This document shows, piece by piece, positions 24,731 through 35,800 of a DNA stretch of 64,000 nucleotides. The stretch is from NCBI GenBank assembly GCA_001939145.1, contig LSRX01000432.1:410098-474097 (forward strand), in the 5' to 3' direction. The stretch comes from Symbiodinium microadriaticum (taxonomy: Eukaryota > Sar > Dinophyceae > Suessiales > Symbiodiniaceae). The notes beneath the pieces are model-generated. The model had not been told where the DNA came from. It searched no databases and saw only the letters and a program-made list of their open reading frames with translations. Each line of letters starts with the position of its first letter. Positions within the stretch are counted from its first letter, which is position 1. The translations under genes and the position numbers were made by a program.

Positions 24731-24848
24731 AGATTCTTTTGATTAGCCTCTGGAGGTGCTCGCTTGCTATGGCATATCAGCGTAATCTGTCCGAGGGGTA
24801 TGGGTATCATACCTTTAGGACTACGTTGGCTACGCCGTCGTATGTGGA

Positions 24849-25367
24849 TTGGAGGGCGAGACTTCGCGATCTCCCATCGCTGCCTGTGTTGACCTTAACT
24901 GCACGCGATGCCGGGCCCATAGAGGCGGATTCCAGTTTCCTTTTGTGGGGTCGTTCACCCGGAGGGATGTGTTGGTGCAGACGGGCACACCTCCAATCGC
25001 TTTGGTGGAGCAGTGCACCCAGTGTCTTACAGAGGATGAGGCCCATGCGGCTTGGTCCGGCCTCGCCGTTTCGGCAGAACCCATGGAGCCAGTTGCCAGT
25101 CGAGCACAGGTGCGGGTCGACACGCGGGCTCGGGCAAGACGAGCCCTTTGGCACTGGCTTGGAACTATACAAGACGATGGTACAAGGCTTTTCTGCGCAT
25201 GCCAGTCGTGCGGTCTGCCGACGGGACTTAACTGTGCACTGTGGGGCCACTTGCTGCAGGGAGTGCAGGGCAGACGCAGAACTGCAGAATATGCCCTGGG
25301 GCGGACGATGCCTGAAGGGGCGGATTATGAGCGGGGAGCGAGTGTTGGACTCGACAACATCCGGTAA
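24849..25367 (+). CDS. Unidentified open frame with paired cysteines
   Basis: A 172-codon plus-strand frame carries spaced Cys pairs (NCTRC, QCTQC, CACQSCG) and a charged helix (RARARRALWHWLGTIQDDG). An overlapping plus frame and a 305-codon minus frame cover the same DNA, so coding is not established for any of them. No family is recognised. Confidence 0.2.
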   Translation: MEGETSRSPIAACVDLNCTRCRAHRGGFQFPFVGSFTRRDVLVQTGTPPIALVEQCTQCLTEDEAHAAWSGLAVSAEPMEPVASRAQVRVDTRARARRALWHWLGTIQDDGTRLFCACQSCGLPTGLNCALWGHLLQGVQGRRRTAEYALGRTMPEGADYERGASVGLDNIR

Positions 25368-25560
25368 GGAATCGGAACCGTGGTAGGTTCTAGGCAGTAC
25401 CGGAAGCCGGCAGGATGCCAATCCGGATGTGTTACCAAAGCACTTCCTGTGGGTCGATACACGGGTTCTACAGGAATCGATGCGGTGCACAGTGAAAGGA
25501 AAAAGATGTGTAGAGCGAGTGCAGTAGCCGAGTGATGCGATTAACGAATGTAAAAGAAAA

Positions 25561-25628
25561 TTATATATATATATATATATATACATGCATGCATACATAC
25601 ATACATATATATATATATACACACACAC
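25561..25628. repeat. (TA)n / (CATG)n / (CA)n compound microsatellite
   Basis: TA dinucleotides, then CATG and CATA tetramers, TA again, and ACAC. Nearby minus-strand frames run through this and are not genes. Confidence 0.95.
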
Positions 25629-25749
25629 GTAAGACGAGCTCGGTCCGCATTGGAAGACGAAGCCACTTGAAACTGTTGAGGTTGAGCACTGCTTCCTTCT
25701 ACGAGCTCTTGTGTTTTCAGGCAATCGTTTTTTGCAGAGACGCTTGTGA

Positions 25750-27190
25750 CAAAGAAAAGTGCTCTGGACAGGAAAACTATGGCTCTGCTGAGTCGCTGAT
25801 CTCTCTGCTGGTCCGGGAGCGCCGCCTTGCTCAGGCGCCGAGAGACGAGGGACCCTCTCTGCCTTGCGCCCTGGAACTCGTGAAGCCCCGCAGGCATGTC
25901 AGTACATCTTCAATGAAAAAGCAGATAAGCGCCTGCTCTTTTCTTGGACGGATCCGCCCCTGCATACGTTCGACGAGATCTTGGTTTCTTGAGGTTCGTG
26001 GACGTCGTCGCGCATCATTGTCTGGCACACAACCAGTTCCATGAGTTGCAGAAGGCCTTGTTAGAGCTTTCTGTCGCGATCGTCAGAGAAAATCCACCGG
26101 GAATGATCGCGAATGTAGGTGATCCTGGACTTCGACCCCTCACTTCAAAAAGTGCAGGAATACTTGAACTCCGTCAAGGCACATGCATTGGCTTGCTGGT
26201 GTATCTCTTGTATCCTTGAGGGATGCTGTGCACTTCCTATATCAGGAATTTTTGCGTGACAGACGTGCACTGGACTTGCTGTATTCCTACGAAGCCTGCA
26301 CCTTACGACGGCTGCGCACGTGGCAGTCGCAAGTTGAATCCCCTGTGGCCGGGGATCATGAGCCCCGGGCCTCGGAGGTCTTTACGAGGAACTTTGTCAA
26401 TGCAGGTTTCCTCGCAATCTCGCCTGGGCTCCTATGCTCGAAGTGCTCTGAGAATCTGGACGGCGGAACTGTCTCGAGGCTTTTCGTGCAGTCGTCCACC
26501 TGGGATGCCCGGGTCCATTCCTGAGCTCGAAGACTTGACCCGAGCTGGCGGCGAGAGGAAGAGGCCGCAAGGCATCGCAAGGGCACGTTATGGAGCTGGA
26601 GGTGGGACACCTCCAAAATGCAGAAGCTCACCTTGGGTTTGCTCACCGGAAACTCTTGAGCCGAAAGTGCAGCTCTCAGACACAACAGAATGCAGCAGCA
26701 ACTAGCCGTGCTTGAACCTGTGCCACCAGCGAGGAAGGGGGAGGGGAAGGACGGCGCAGAACTCAGTCGACTCTCGCGGTGGATACAGTGGCAATGAAGC
26801 ACCTTGTACGGAATCTTCTTACGCGATTACAGTTGGAGTTAGCTCGAGGGACTAAGTGCCAAGGAACTGGTGATGGGACTTCAGAGAATCCCAGCGCCGC
26901 AGCGCAGGAGAGCATGACGGCGCCAAGGGCTCGGCATAGGACTGCAGGCTTGGATCAAGCCGTTACGAGCCAATATGCAGAAAGGTCGGGAGACGCTGTC
27001 AGTCTGGAAGCCAAAATGGGGATCGTCGTGAGCCTAAACGAGGGAGAGCCATCCCACAGGGTCGGGTCCTGCTGTGAGCGTCTTCGTAGGGCTGCAGCTC
27101 CGAGGCCGACATCAAGAGGAATCTCGAAACCGTCCGGATCCAACGCGCTGTCTGCGAGGCTTGTTCTAGTAGCCAGCAGCCGTTCGCATT
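25750..27190 (+). CDS. Unidentified multi-exon gene
   Basis: Plus-strand blocks look like exons. About 25905-25980 reads FNEKADKRLLFSWTDPPLHT. About 25990-26115 reads CLAHNQFHELQKALLELSVA and on to IVRENPPGMIANV. About 26121-26200 reads VILDFDPSLQKVQEYLNSVK. About 26216-26340 reads DAVHFLYQEFLRDRRALDLL and then YSYEACTLRRL. The helical, leucine-spaced character suggests a solenoid or coiled scaffold protein, but I recognise no family. Exon joins were not all resolved, and blocks beyond 26.4 kb may belong to another gene. Confidence 0.4.
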
Positions 27191-28389
27191 CCTAGTCTTT
27201 TTACAGAAATGCTTTTGCGTCAGGCGATGCCCACGAGCATGCCTCAAAATGCCGTGCTCTTCGGTGACCTCCCGGCACAGTGCGAGGCAGGGTCTGCTGC
27301 AAAGGGGAGGTATCTGGAGGGCTTGAGGAAAGCAGGCTGCATGTCGACGAGGGCAGGAGGCAAGCTGAACCTGCCTCCCTGGGAAAGCTTCTGAGAAATT
27401 TGGGTATCCTCTTCCCCTCAGCGTCCAGCTGATACTAGTCAGGGGTCAGAAGCAGCGAATGGCTCTTCAGGGACGTGATATTCGACGTTCTGCAGTTTTG
27501 ACAATCTCACGTAGTGAAACGGTTTCAGCAGCCCTTCATCCGTTAATCTGGACGCGATGTCATCAACACTGAGACTAGTCAGAAGCTGGACAACCCGCAG
27601 CATCCTGCGGCCTTGGGGATGCGCCATAGTCACGAGCAGATGCTGCCGATGTCGATGCAAACCAAAGGAAGCCGAGATCTGCAGCACGATCCAGAGTGTC
27701 TCAAAGCAACTGTGCCTTATTCCTTGCCTGGCTTGGGACAGGTTGCAGAGCTCTTGATGGTCAACGGGCATTTCAAGCTGGCTCTAAAGGCAGTATGCCA
27801 CACTACTTCCTTGCACTGTCTTGAGCTTGATGGTTTTTGTTGTAGTTGCGGAGCTATTTTTGTGCGTGCAGCTTTCATTAGCTCATAGCATGCAGAGATC
27901 ATGTGCAGGTAATCGAATTCCTGGATTTGCCTGCGGTGGAGCTTTGCATTCGTGCGCCGATGCGCTTAGTCAGCTTCACGTCATTGCAAAGAGTATTTAA
28001 AGCCTCGTGCAGCTGGCAAGGTCAAACCAAATAGCCACACATCAGGCACGGTGTTCCACGGGTTCCATCGCACCGGCCCGAAGCTCAAAAAGTCTCCACC
28101 TTGTTGCGTGCACTGCATTTAACAGCCGCTCAGGTCGTGAAATTCTTGGAGGCTTGCGTCTCGATTGGGGCACGTCGAGACTGTTCTGGTCCGCGTTGCC
28201 GTTTTGTGCTTCCTTGACATTTACAGGCCATTCCCAAGCTGCCGCCGGTGGAATGGGCGCGGGGCCCCGGAATGTTGTTGTCGTATGATCTTCACAGGAG
28301 GTCGGTTTGTTTCAGGAGTTGCTTTGCTTTTGCCTTCTCCGAGTCCGGTCTTGGCTTTGGGCGTTGGCTTCTAGGCCTTGGCCAGAATG

Positions 28390-28660
28390 GCTCTGTTGCT
28401 GTCACGGTTACTCTATATTTACTATATTTATCACGATTACGCTTACTGACATTGCTTCCCTTGTTATTGCTGTTGCTGTGGTTTTACGATTGCTAGTGTT
28501 GTTGCTATGGGTATTGTCACTTCGGTCAGTATTACATAAACGATTACATTGGTTGGTTGCTTTTGCTGTCGCTGTTACTTGTTGCCACTATTCTTACCAT
28601 TACTATTGAACTACTAGCATTACGCGTACTGTTATGGCCATTGCTACTACGACCCCTACC
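28390..28660. repeat. Degenerate T-rich triplet/hexamer tract
   Basis: Sequence drifts among TTG, TTA, ATT and GTTGCT-like units with a T-rich plus strand, consistent with an old decayed microsatellite. It keeps several hydrophobic (Leu/Val-rich) frames open by composition alone. Confidence 0.55.
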
Positions 28661-29925
28661 ACCCTGCCCTTGGCACCATGTCTCTCTTCCCTCCACCCCC
28701 CCGCCCACACCAACAAAAGACGGCATGGTGTTGCGACGCTCTGGTCGGAGCACAGACAACAGCCAATCCACAATTAGAATGCTAAATTACTTCTCGAGCC
28801 ATCTCGAGCCTCTTCACGCCTGCAAGTCCGCCGCTCTCCACAGCATCGCATGCGTATTCCAGACTTCGGAAAGTCGTCACACGACTTGCTATGTTAGGGC
28901 AACCAGATAGGTTGAGATCGTGAATTCAGCGGCGACACAACCTGTGCAATAGCCGCAGACGCGCACAGTGTGCGCGTTCGTGTGCATGTGCGTGTGATTG
29001 TGCGTGTGCTTGTGCGCGTTTTGCGCGAGTGTGCGGGCCCTCCGCCCACTGCTTTTTGTGGTGCATCATTTCGGAACAGGGTTCCCCACGCACAAGAAGC
29101 CACTTGGGCATTGTGCCACCTTGCACAGAATAGGTTCAGGTTAGCCACACTGGACAAACAGAAGAAGAAAGAAAAAACACACGAAAGACAAAAGGCTCTG
29201 CAGGAGGGCTGGCGGTTGGCTGTGACGCCTTGAGGCAGCTGCAGGGCGCCCTTGTGGCTTGAACAAGGCTGCCGACTGCGAGAAAGAAAAATGTGACTCT
29301 GAAACGACAAACGTGGAAAAAGGAAAAGAAAAGGAAAGGAGTGGCCCACGTTGGGCAAAGCAAACCCCGTTAGAGGACTGCGCTTGCATTTCGCAGGTCT
29401 TACAGTCTTACAGAATGCCGCAGGCCGCAGGCCTGCAGCGCATGTCCTACTAATACTGTCAAGCATCTGCAGTTCGCATGTCTTACCCAGCAGCTGCAGC
29501 CCCGCAGTCTTGCCGACCGACAGATCCGACAGCTGCAACAGCTAGGGCGTTTAAGAACGGTGTCCAACGAGCATCTCGACCCGCATCTCAACTGAGGGCA
29601 AACTGTGGGAGGATATCAGCAAAGACAGTGACTGGTGACTGGTTGGGCCCAACTGGTCTCAAAGCTTAACAGTTGCAAGACTCAACAGCGGAGCGATAAA
29701 AGAAATGAGCCAACCTGTCACCTGATATTTCAAGATCGTGGTTGTGCTTTGTTAGTCACAGCAAATCAGCAGGTGAAACGTTTCAGGGTTCGTCCAGTCT
29801 TTTGATTCCGCACGGCAACCAAGCAAAGCCACAAACCTGGCATGTCGACGAAAATCCTTAAACCGCCTACAACTGCAAATAGCTTTACGAGTCAACATAG
29901 ACAAGCCAGAGGGTGGATTGCAGGA

Positions 29926-29934
29926 GTGTGTGTG

Positions 29935-29967
<33 letters not shown>

Positions 29968-30033
29968 TTGTGTGTGTTTGTTTGTTTGTCTGTCTGGCTG
30001 TTTGTTTGTTTGGGTTGTTTGTTTGTGTGGCTC
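29926..30033. repeat. (GT)n / (GTTT)n tract
   Basis: GT dinucleotides followed by TTTG tetramers and CTGT. Plus-strand Cys/Val and minus-strand His/Thr frames here are artefacts. Confidence 0.95.
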
Positions 30034-30354
30034 TGCTGCACATTTTGCAGGGGGGCAGGAGCTGACTTGCCTATCCTGTCCAACGAAGCTACGGCGATTC
30101 AGTGGATGCACAGATATGCACAGCTTGATCAGCTGGTGTGTACTTGCAAGTGATGCCGAACGAAAGGAAGCATCTGACATCTTCGCTGTGTATTGGTTGC
30201 CTTCGCTGTTTGACATAGTCGGATGAACGACGCAACCTCAGCCGTCGAGTGTGAGGCATCATGTCAGAATGCAACACCCCGCCCTAACCCAGTTTGCTTG
30301 GCTCGACCTCTTCTCTTTGCCGAAATCCATCAGTGTCTCCCGAAGTAAGTCAGT

Positions 30355-30482
30355 GTAAGTGTGTGGGTGTGTGCGGGTGCGGGTGCGGGTGCGGGTGCGG
30401 GTGCGGGTGCGGGTGCGGGTGGGTGTGCGTGCGTGTGTGCCTCTGTGTGCGTGTGTGCGTGTCTCTGCGTGTGTGTGTGNCA
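30355..30482. repeat. (GCGGGT)n hexamer array plus GT tract
   Basis: About eight GCGGGT units (30373-30420) are followed by GTGTGC and GTCTCTGCGTGTG. The four or more GGG runs with 3-base spacing could form a G-quadruplex on the plus strand. One ambiguous base (n) lies at 30480, suggesting an assembly or read problem in the repeat. Confidence 0.95.
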
Positions 30483-30929
30483 AGCATGGGGGGTGGGTGC
30501 GTGCACGCATGCCTGCCTGCGCGCCCGCGTGCCGCGTGCATGTGTGAGTGCATGTCCACGAGAGATTGGTCTTGGTCGCAAATCGAACAGATCACTTCGC
30601 AGCACTTCGGCAGGGCATTTGCAATTTCCTACCGACAGCGCCCTTCGACGAGTTTGTTTTTTCGGTGACCTTCTCGGCGGTTCCTGAAGCTTCCGAACGC
30701 CCGAGTGCACATTATGATCTGAGTTCAGCAGAAACATTGCGGCAAGACTGAAAAGGGGACGGTGGTCAGGTACAACGCATCAAAACGACATAGAACCGTT
30801 CAAAAGCATGACCGCCAGACGAACGCCATGTGTTGCTCTGACAGGACAGCTTGGTATCCAATGTGGTGAACATCTGGATCATCGAAAAGGACTGGCGAAA
30901 GCCGTCTTGAAGACAGTCCAGTCCCAGTG

Positions 30930-31240
30930 GTGTCAGGAAGAGCTGAAAGCCGATCGCTCGGCCGCCTCGCAGCTGGTGCCGTACATCCAAGACGAAAGGC
31001 AAAATCGGTGTCAGCTCTTTGTGGCCCTTGCTCGAGATGAATCGTCTCGAAGGTGCAAAATGGATGCACTTATTCTGATTGGCAACTTGACCCATGCATT
31101 CCAGATTGCGCAAAGGCGGGGGGTTCGCTCTGTTCGACCACGTAGTTGCTCCATGAAAGTTTCGTTACACGATGAAGCCGATTCCCTTGCTGCGGCAGCC
31201 ATCACAAGACGCTGCAGCAAAGTGCTTTCCAGGTACTAAC
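30930..31240 (+). CDS. Unidentified exon-like frame
   Basis: Plus-strand frame reading SAASQLVPYIQDERQNRCQ, then LFVALARDESSRRCKMDALI and LIGNLTHAFQIAQ. It looks like a helical repeat exon, but no family can be assigned. Minus-strand frames overlap it at 31220-31011. Confidence 0.3.
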
Positions 31241-31249
31241 TGGTCTTCA

Positions 31250-33090
31250 AGTTTTGTTGCATGCAGAAACAGCAAGGATCCACAAGGGCTTGAGACTCAC
31301 AGCAATGTTTAAAGATAATGCGCAGTCTCGCCCCGAAGTCATCCCGCTCGCTCGTTTCTTTCGACGACCTGAAAGGCTTGGCAGCATGCAAGACGTCCTG
31401 CACATTAACTCGCGAGCTCAGGCATCCGGAGATCAGGACTTGGCAATAATGGCGAAAGTCTTCCATGACTTGTGGACTTTTCCTGGCTGACTGCAGGAGC
31501 TTTTGAAGCAGATTGCAACCTTCATGGCTTACAATCCGATTGCCAAGAAGACGTGTTTGGACATACAGTACCACCAGTTTCTACAAGCCTCCCTGACGGC
31601 AGGCCGTGACAACTGTCCGCCCGTGCTGGTCACTTGCTCACAGCTAGCAGCTGCAGACCATCGTCAGGGTCGCAGCCTTTCCGGTGCTGTCTCCAGCATT
31701 GTGCAACGCAGCAAGGCCACTTTCTCCATCTCCATCTTGGCAGGTCACGGACAACAGCTACGCTGCGAGCATTTCTGCCGAGCGACCGTGCTTGCTCGTT
31801 CGGGGCAGCACAAGCTGACGGCGAAAGCGCCGGCGCCACTGCCGATGTAGGAGACGAAATCAGAGGTGTCGCTGAAGTCTTACGTGGTAGGATGCGTCGT
31901 GATGCACCAGAGCTGCCAAAGCCGCGAGCCTGGGGTAGATGCGAAGGAAACTAAGGAAACCATTGGCGGATCAAGGAACGCTGTTTGACTCGACGATGGA
32001 ATGAGAGCACATCAGCCGTGAGGAGCACACCAAAATGTACTGCTTGTTCTGTCGTGTTCCCGTGTTTCCAGTAGTCGCTGCTGCGTTGCGCTTGTCTTGC
32101 GCGCAGCAGAAGCGCAGGTGGCTCTGTGGGCTTGGGACATTGTGGTGGACAACTGTGCCATTTGCCGCAGCTCTTCTGCACATGAGCCCACAACAGCACA
32201 GACAGCACAGGTCCAGTAGTGGCTCCGTCGAGTAGAGTTTGATAATAACAGCGTGCAATGACGTCTGTGTCAATCTGAGGAAATCACATCATGGACCTTT
32301 GTATCGAGTGCCAGGCTGGGAATAGAGATGCTTTGAGAAGCAGAGATGTGAGGTTGACCAGCTACCACCGTGGAATGCAGTTCAGTGTCAGGCGAATCAA
32401 GGCTCGCACACGTCTGAGGACAGAAGCTTGGTGATGGCGGTGTGCCTTTAGATCAGTATTTTGCGAAACCCCCGTTTGCATTGTGCAGGAATGCACTGTT
32501 GCCTGGGGTGTGTGCAATCACGCGCATCTCGGCAAAAGCCATAATTTCTCTCAAGTGCTGGACTTTCCAGCCCCAAGCCCATGCCAAGCCCAAGCCCCAT
32601 GCAGAAGTATGCACAGGTTTCACTTCCACTGCATCTCTCGATGGCTGAAAACGCGTCAGGCCTGTTGCATGCCTTCGAGTTCTGAGAGTTGCATCGAGTG
32701 GTCAGTAGTATCATGGGAACCGTACCTCGACAAGAGCGTGCTGTCATTATAAAGCTTATAGCAGGAAAACCCACACGCATTGGCTTAACCCGCCTTGGGC
32801 TGTCCTGATCCGCAAATCGTGAACTCCAAGCCCTCCAACCAGGAATAAGTCTTCGGAGTGTGACAGAGAGCACCAACAGGACGGTATCTCTCGACTGCGG
32901 AGTGTTAGATGGCTGACACACTGCGAGGAAGGAAACAGGTGACCAAGCCTATACATAAGCCAAAAGACAAGGGTCTTTATACATCATATGTGTGCCAGAC
33001 ATGTTACATACCACATACACACACACACACTCTCTCTCTCTACATACATGTTTTATCTGTATGATATTACATATACACACGTTTTTTTAT
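31250..33090. other. No identifiable gene
   Basis: Short frames on both strands without motifs. A (CA)n(CT)n run with CATA units lies at 33007-33055, next to the left end of the nested retroelement. Confidence 0.4.
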
Positions 33091-33099
33091 GGATAATGT

Positions 33100-33292
33100 A
33101 AGCAAAGGGGAAGGAAGGTACTTAAACCCGGCCGAACCCCTCAACAACCAGGGCATCTAACTGCTCGCCCTGTCTTTCTCCTTGAGCCAAAGATCATCCG
33201 AACGGCTGGTCCTCTGAAGTGAAACAAGAAGCCTCTGAAGCTTACCTCTGGTTAGGCTCTGTTGGGGTCTCTGGGGTCGTGTTCTGTTGACT
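33100..33292 (-). repeat. 3' LTR of outer element
   Basis: This is a direct copy of 43044-43237. On the sense (minus) strand it starts AGTCAACAG and ends TTTGCTT. It contains TTTGGCTCAAG (complement of 33181-33191), identical to the last 11 bases of the dinoflagellate spliced leader. Confidence 0.9.
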
Positions 33293-33436
33293 CCCCCCTC
33301 GCCAGAGCCAGCTAGAGCCTACTCGGAACTGTACAAGTTTGGCAGTAAAGTAAGGCGCCAAAGGCCGCCTTCTGTACAGGAAGGAGCGCTAAAAGCAGCT
33401 CCCCAAACAATGCAGTTTGACGCGAAGTGGACGCAT

Positions 33437-33900
33437 CTACTTAGGACCAGCGCTTGTGCTAGCTACTGTCGTTGGACCGCTTCCGGCTTTGGTCTTCAGC
33501 TGGCGAACATCGACTAACACTTCTGGAAGCTTTTGGCGCATGCCAAGGAGCCTCAGTGCGTTGTCCCATTTCTGGGGGGCCAATGCTTTCGTAAAGATGT
33601 CTGCGGCCTGAGAATTGGTCTCGACATAGTGCAGCTTGACGTCGTCTTCATCAAGCACTTCTGCGATGGAACCCAAGTTGACTTTGTGAGTGCAAGCAAT
33701 ATGCCTGAGCTTCGGTGAGTAGCCCTTCTTGGCCACCAGGATTGTAGCCTGGTTGTCCTCATGAATGACTAGCTCAATAGGATAGTCAAGGATCGTCTGC
33801 CATAGCTGGAGCGCAGGCAGAGCCTCCTGAAACGAACTGTGAGCTAGAGATACAATCTCGGATTCGGTTGTGCTGCGACTCACCGACGTTTGTCGCGTCG
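33437..33900 (-). pseudogene. Copia RNase H remnant of outer element
   Basis: The minus-strand frame carries the copia RNase H signature: STRQTSVSRSTTESEIVSLA (S-x-S-T-x-E-[AS]-E), then VIHEDNQATILVAKKGYSPK with the EDNQA acidic motif, then ETNSQAADIFTKALA with the AD-x-[LF]-TK motif. This domain degrades the RNA strand during reverse transcription. The frame extends upstream on the minus strand to 34255 into unrelated, low-complexity sequence, and no reverse-transcriptase motifs precede it. It is a leftover 3' end of pol joined to the 5' region by a deletion. Confidence 0.8.
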
Positions 33901-34499
33901 ACACCCATGCAAGGGGAAAGAAGGTGTTGGGACCTTTGAGTACCAAAATTTTATGAAAATTTCTGGGTGCATTGTGCGAGGGTATGATGTCAAAAATGAG
34001 CAAAAATTTATGGAAAATTGGAAAGTGTATATCCCCCCCTAGGGAAATAACGTGTGAGGCGTTGGCGGGACGGAGATAAACACGGGGCATGCCCATACCT
34101 AACTGCCTTTGGGTCGGAGGTGGGTGGCTCTCGGCTTCTACCACCTCGCCGCTCGAAAGGCCTCTTTGCTGAAGGTGCCCGGGGCCCGGCCGGTGCGCCA
34201 GGGGCAGCAGCCTGGCTCGCCGACTCCTCGCCTGAGTCGCCATAAGGGAATGCACGGAACACTTGCTCGGATATTATGATAACCCCTCTTGAACCCTTCC
34301 CTGAACGCGTTGGGCTCCAACCAGGCGTCGGTCAAACGGGCCGGGTGCACCGCCTCTTCTTGGTCCAGCCGGTGCGCCTCATGGCGGGGGCGGGCGCCTG
34401 ACACGCACCTTAAAAATCCACGCGCATGTGGGGAAAGGTTTTGTGGCAGGGGCGAGGATTAGGGGCCTACGCGTCACGCTACCCCGCTTAACCCCAACC

Positions 34500-35480
34500 C
34501 GAACCTTCCTACCTAGTTGCCGCTGAAACCGACGGCGAGCGAGTGCGATCGGAACCTGAGGGGTGCGCCTCGACCTCAATGTCAATCTCCTGCGCCTCTT
34601 CCTCGGCTCCTTCTGCGTTCTCGCCCGGTGCGCCAACGGCGGCACCCTCAGGGGCAGGTGGCTCGGTCTCCTGCCTTGGCTCCTCCTGTTGGCGCTGTCG
34701 GTGCTCGTCTGCGGGCTCGTCGGCCTCCACCTCCACTTCAACCTCCACATCCGAGTCATCCGAGGCCTCGGCAAGCGCTGCACAGGTATTGCCGCGAAGC
34801 CTAAGTTCTGCGACGCTTCGGCTTTCTTGGGCGCGCCGCCTTGGCGGGGTTGCGCCTGGAGCGTGAAAGGGACTCTGCCCTTGATGCGCCACCGGCTGCA
34901 CCCAAGTCCACCGACTGTGGCCTCCCTCGGCGTCGGGGCTCCGAAGCCGGCCTCCTGGGCGCATCTTCCAGCTCTTGCTCTGCCTGGGGTGCGCGCTGCT
35001 TCCTCAAAGGGTCACGCCGCGAAGGAAAATACAGATCCCTGGTGGGCAGACATCGATGCCCAGCTTCGGTGCCGCTGCCTTCTTCTTGGGCTGCTGCCTT
35101 GGGCTGGCCGCTGCTGTCGAAGGGGCCGCTGGTGCCCAGGAAGCAGCCGCAGCACCCTCGCCAGCTTCTGGTGCGCGAGCCGCTTCCTCGGCACCCTGTC
35201 TGGCGCGTCCGATGGCAGCAGCCACCTCGCGATAAAAGCCACCAATACGATCCCAGATCTCGTGCTCGATGGGTCGATCCTCCAAGGTGACAAACTCGCA
35301 AACCAAATCGACCTGCTCTTGGGACAAATGGTCGTAACTGGTCGTACGTGCGTTTGGACAGCCACACTCCGCAGATATCGTGCACCACTTCCTGCACGAT
35401 ATCTTGCGCTTCGTAGAACGTTTTCCGCCGCGCTTTGTATCCAGCTCCCGTCCCCCGGTGCGGATTTTGCTGAACGCCTT
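34500..35480 (-). pseudogene. Gag-like acidic region of outer element
   Basis: Minus-strand frames downstream of the primer-binding region are rich in Glu, Ala, Pro and Arg, as in gag spacer regions. Examples are SYDHLSQEQVDLVCEFVTLE near 35330 and EVEVEVEADEPADEHRQRQ near 34720. The frames are broken into at least two. Assignment to gag is from position and composition; no zinc knuckle is seen. Confidence 0.45.
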
Positions 35481-35604
35481 TGGGACGAGGTGCGCCCGTG
35501 GCTGCACCCTCGCGCTGGATATAGCTCGCGGCCCTTGAACCCTAGCTAGCGCAGCCGGGTTTAAGTTAGGGCCAAGCGGAAAAGGGGGAAAAAAACTACG
35601 GCTG

Positions 35605-35609
35605 ATAAC
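35605..35609. other. Target-site duplication ATAAC, left
   Basis: ATAAC flanks the inner element here and again at 43038-43042. Five bases is the usual copia target duplication. On the outer element's sense strand the site reads GTTAT inside its primer-binding region. Confidence 0.85.
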
Positions 35610-35778
35610 ACTGAAACCGAGCATTTTGCCGAAGCGACATGTCATGAGTTTTGCTGGCAGAAGCCGGAGACGCACCTACGGATGAGCCATTTGGGCTCCT
35701 TGTCCTGCAGGAGACAAAAGCCCGGCTTGTGCGTAGGCCGGGGCTCAGTTGTTTTATTTGCCCGTGCCATATTCCGCT
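35610..35778 (+). repeat. 5' LTR of inner element
   Basis: It starts ACTGAAACCGAG and ends ATATTCCGCT, matching 42869-43037 with two substitutions. AGCCATTTGGGCTC at 35685-35698 matches the spliced-leader core AGCCATTTTGGCTC at 13 of 14 bases. A pyrimidine-rich TTGTCCTGCAG follows it and resembles a splice acceptor. The LTR supplies promoter and polyadenylation functions in this family; no TATA box is evident. Confidence 0.92.
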
Positions 35779-35800
35779 GGTAGCGGAGCGTGGTTCGATC
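35778..35800 (+). promoter_or_regulatory. Primer binding site for initiator tRNA-Met, extended into the T-arm
   Basis: The sequence begins TGGTAGCGGAGCG and continues TGGTTCGATC. Its complement reads GATCGAACCA then CGCTCCGCTACCA. This fits the 3' end of a eukaryotic initiator tRNA: CCA tail, acceptor strand, and a T-loop with the initiator-specific A54 (GATCGAA rather than GTTCGAA). The match to known initiator tRNAs is from memory of the general sequence. The first 13 bases are identical in the third element at 62401. Confidence 0.75.

Larger units (their letters stand above)
27200..30290. other. No identifiable gene; repeats
   Basis: No domain-bearing frame is visible. The stretch holds a decayed T-rich triplet tract (28390-28660), short CA/GT-rich sequence near 28965-29030, and the GT tract at 29926-30033. 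A T-G-C-rich palindromic patch near 29410-29440 (GCCGCAGGCCGCAGGCCTGCAG) is too short to interpret. Confidence 0.4.

Noticed and set aside
24807..25724. Minus-strand 305-codon frame
   Set aside because: It runs through the TA/CATG microsatellite, has no motif and overlaps competing plus-strand frames.
28307..28610. Plus-strand hydrophobic frames resembling a membrane protein
   Set aside because: The frames stay open because the tract is a decayed T-rich triplet repeat. Overlapping frames are equally Leu/Val-rich.
35791..35800. tRNA gene suggested by TGGTTCGATC
   Set aside because: No cloverleaf surrounds it. It is better explained as antisense to the initiator tRNA T-loop in the extended primer binding site.
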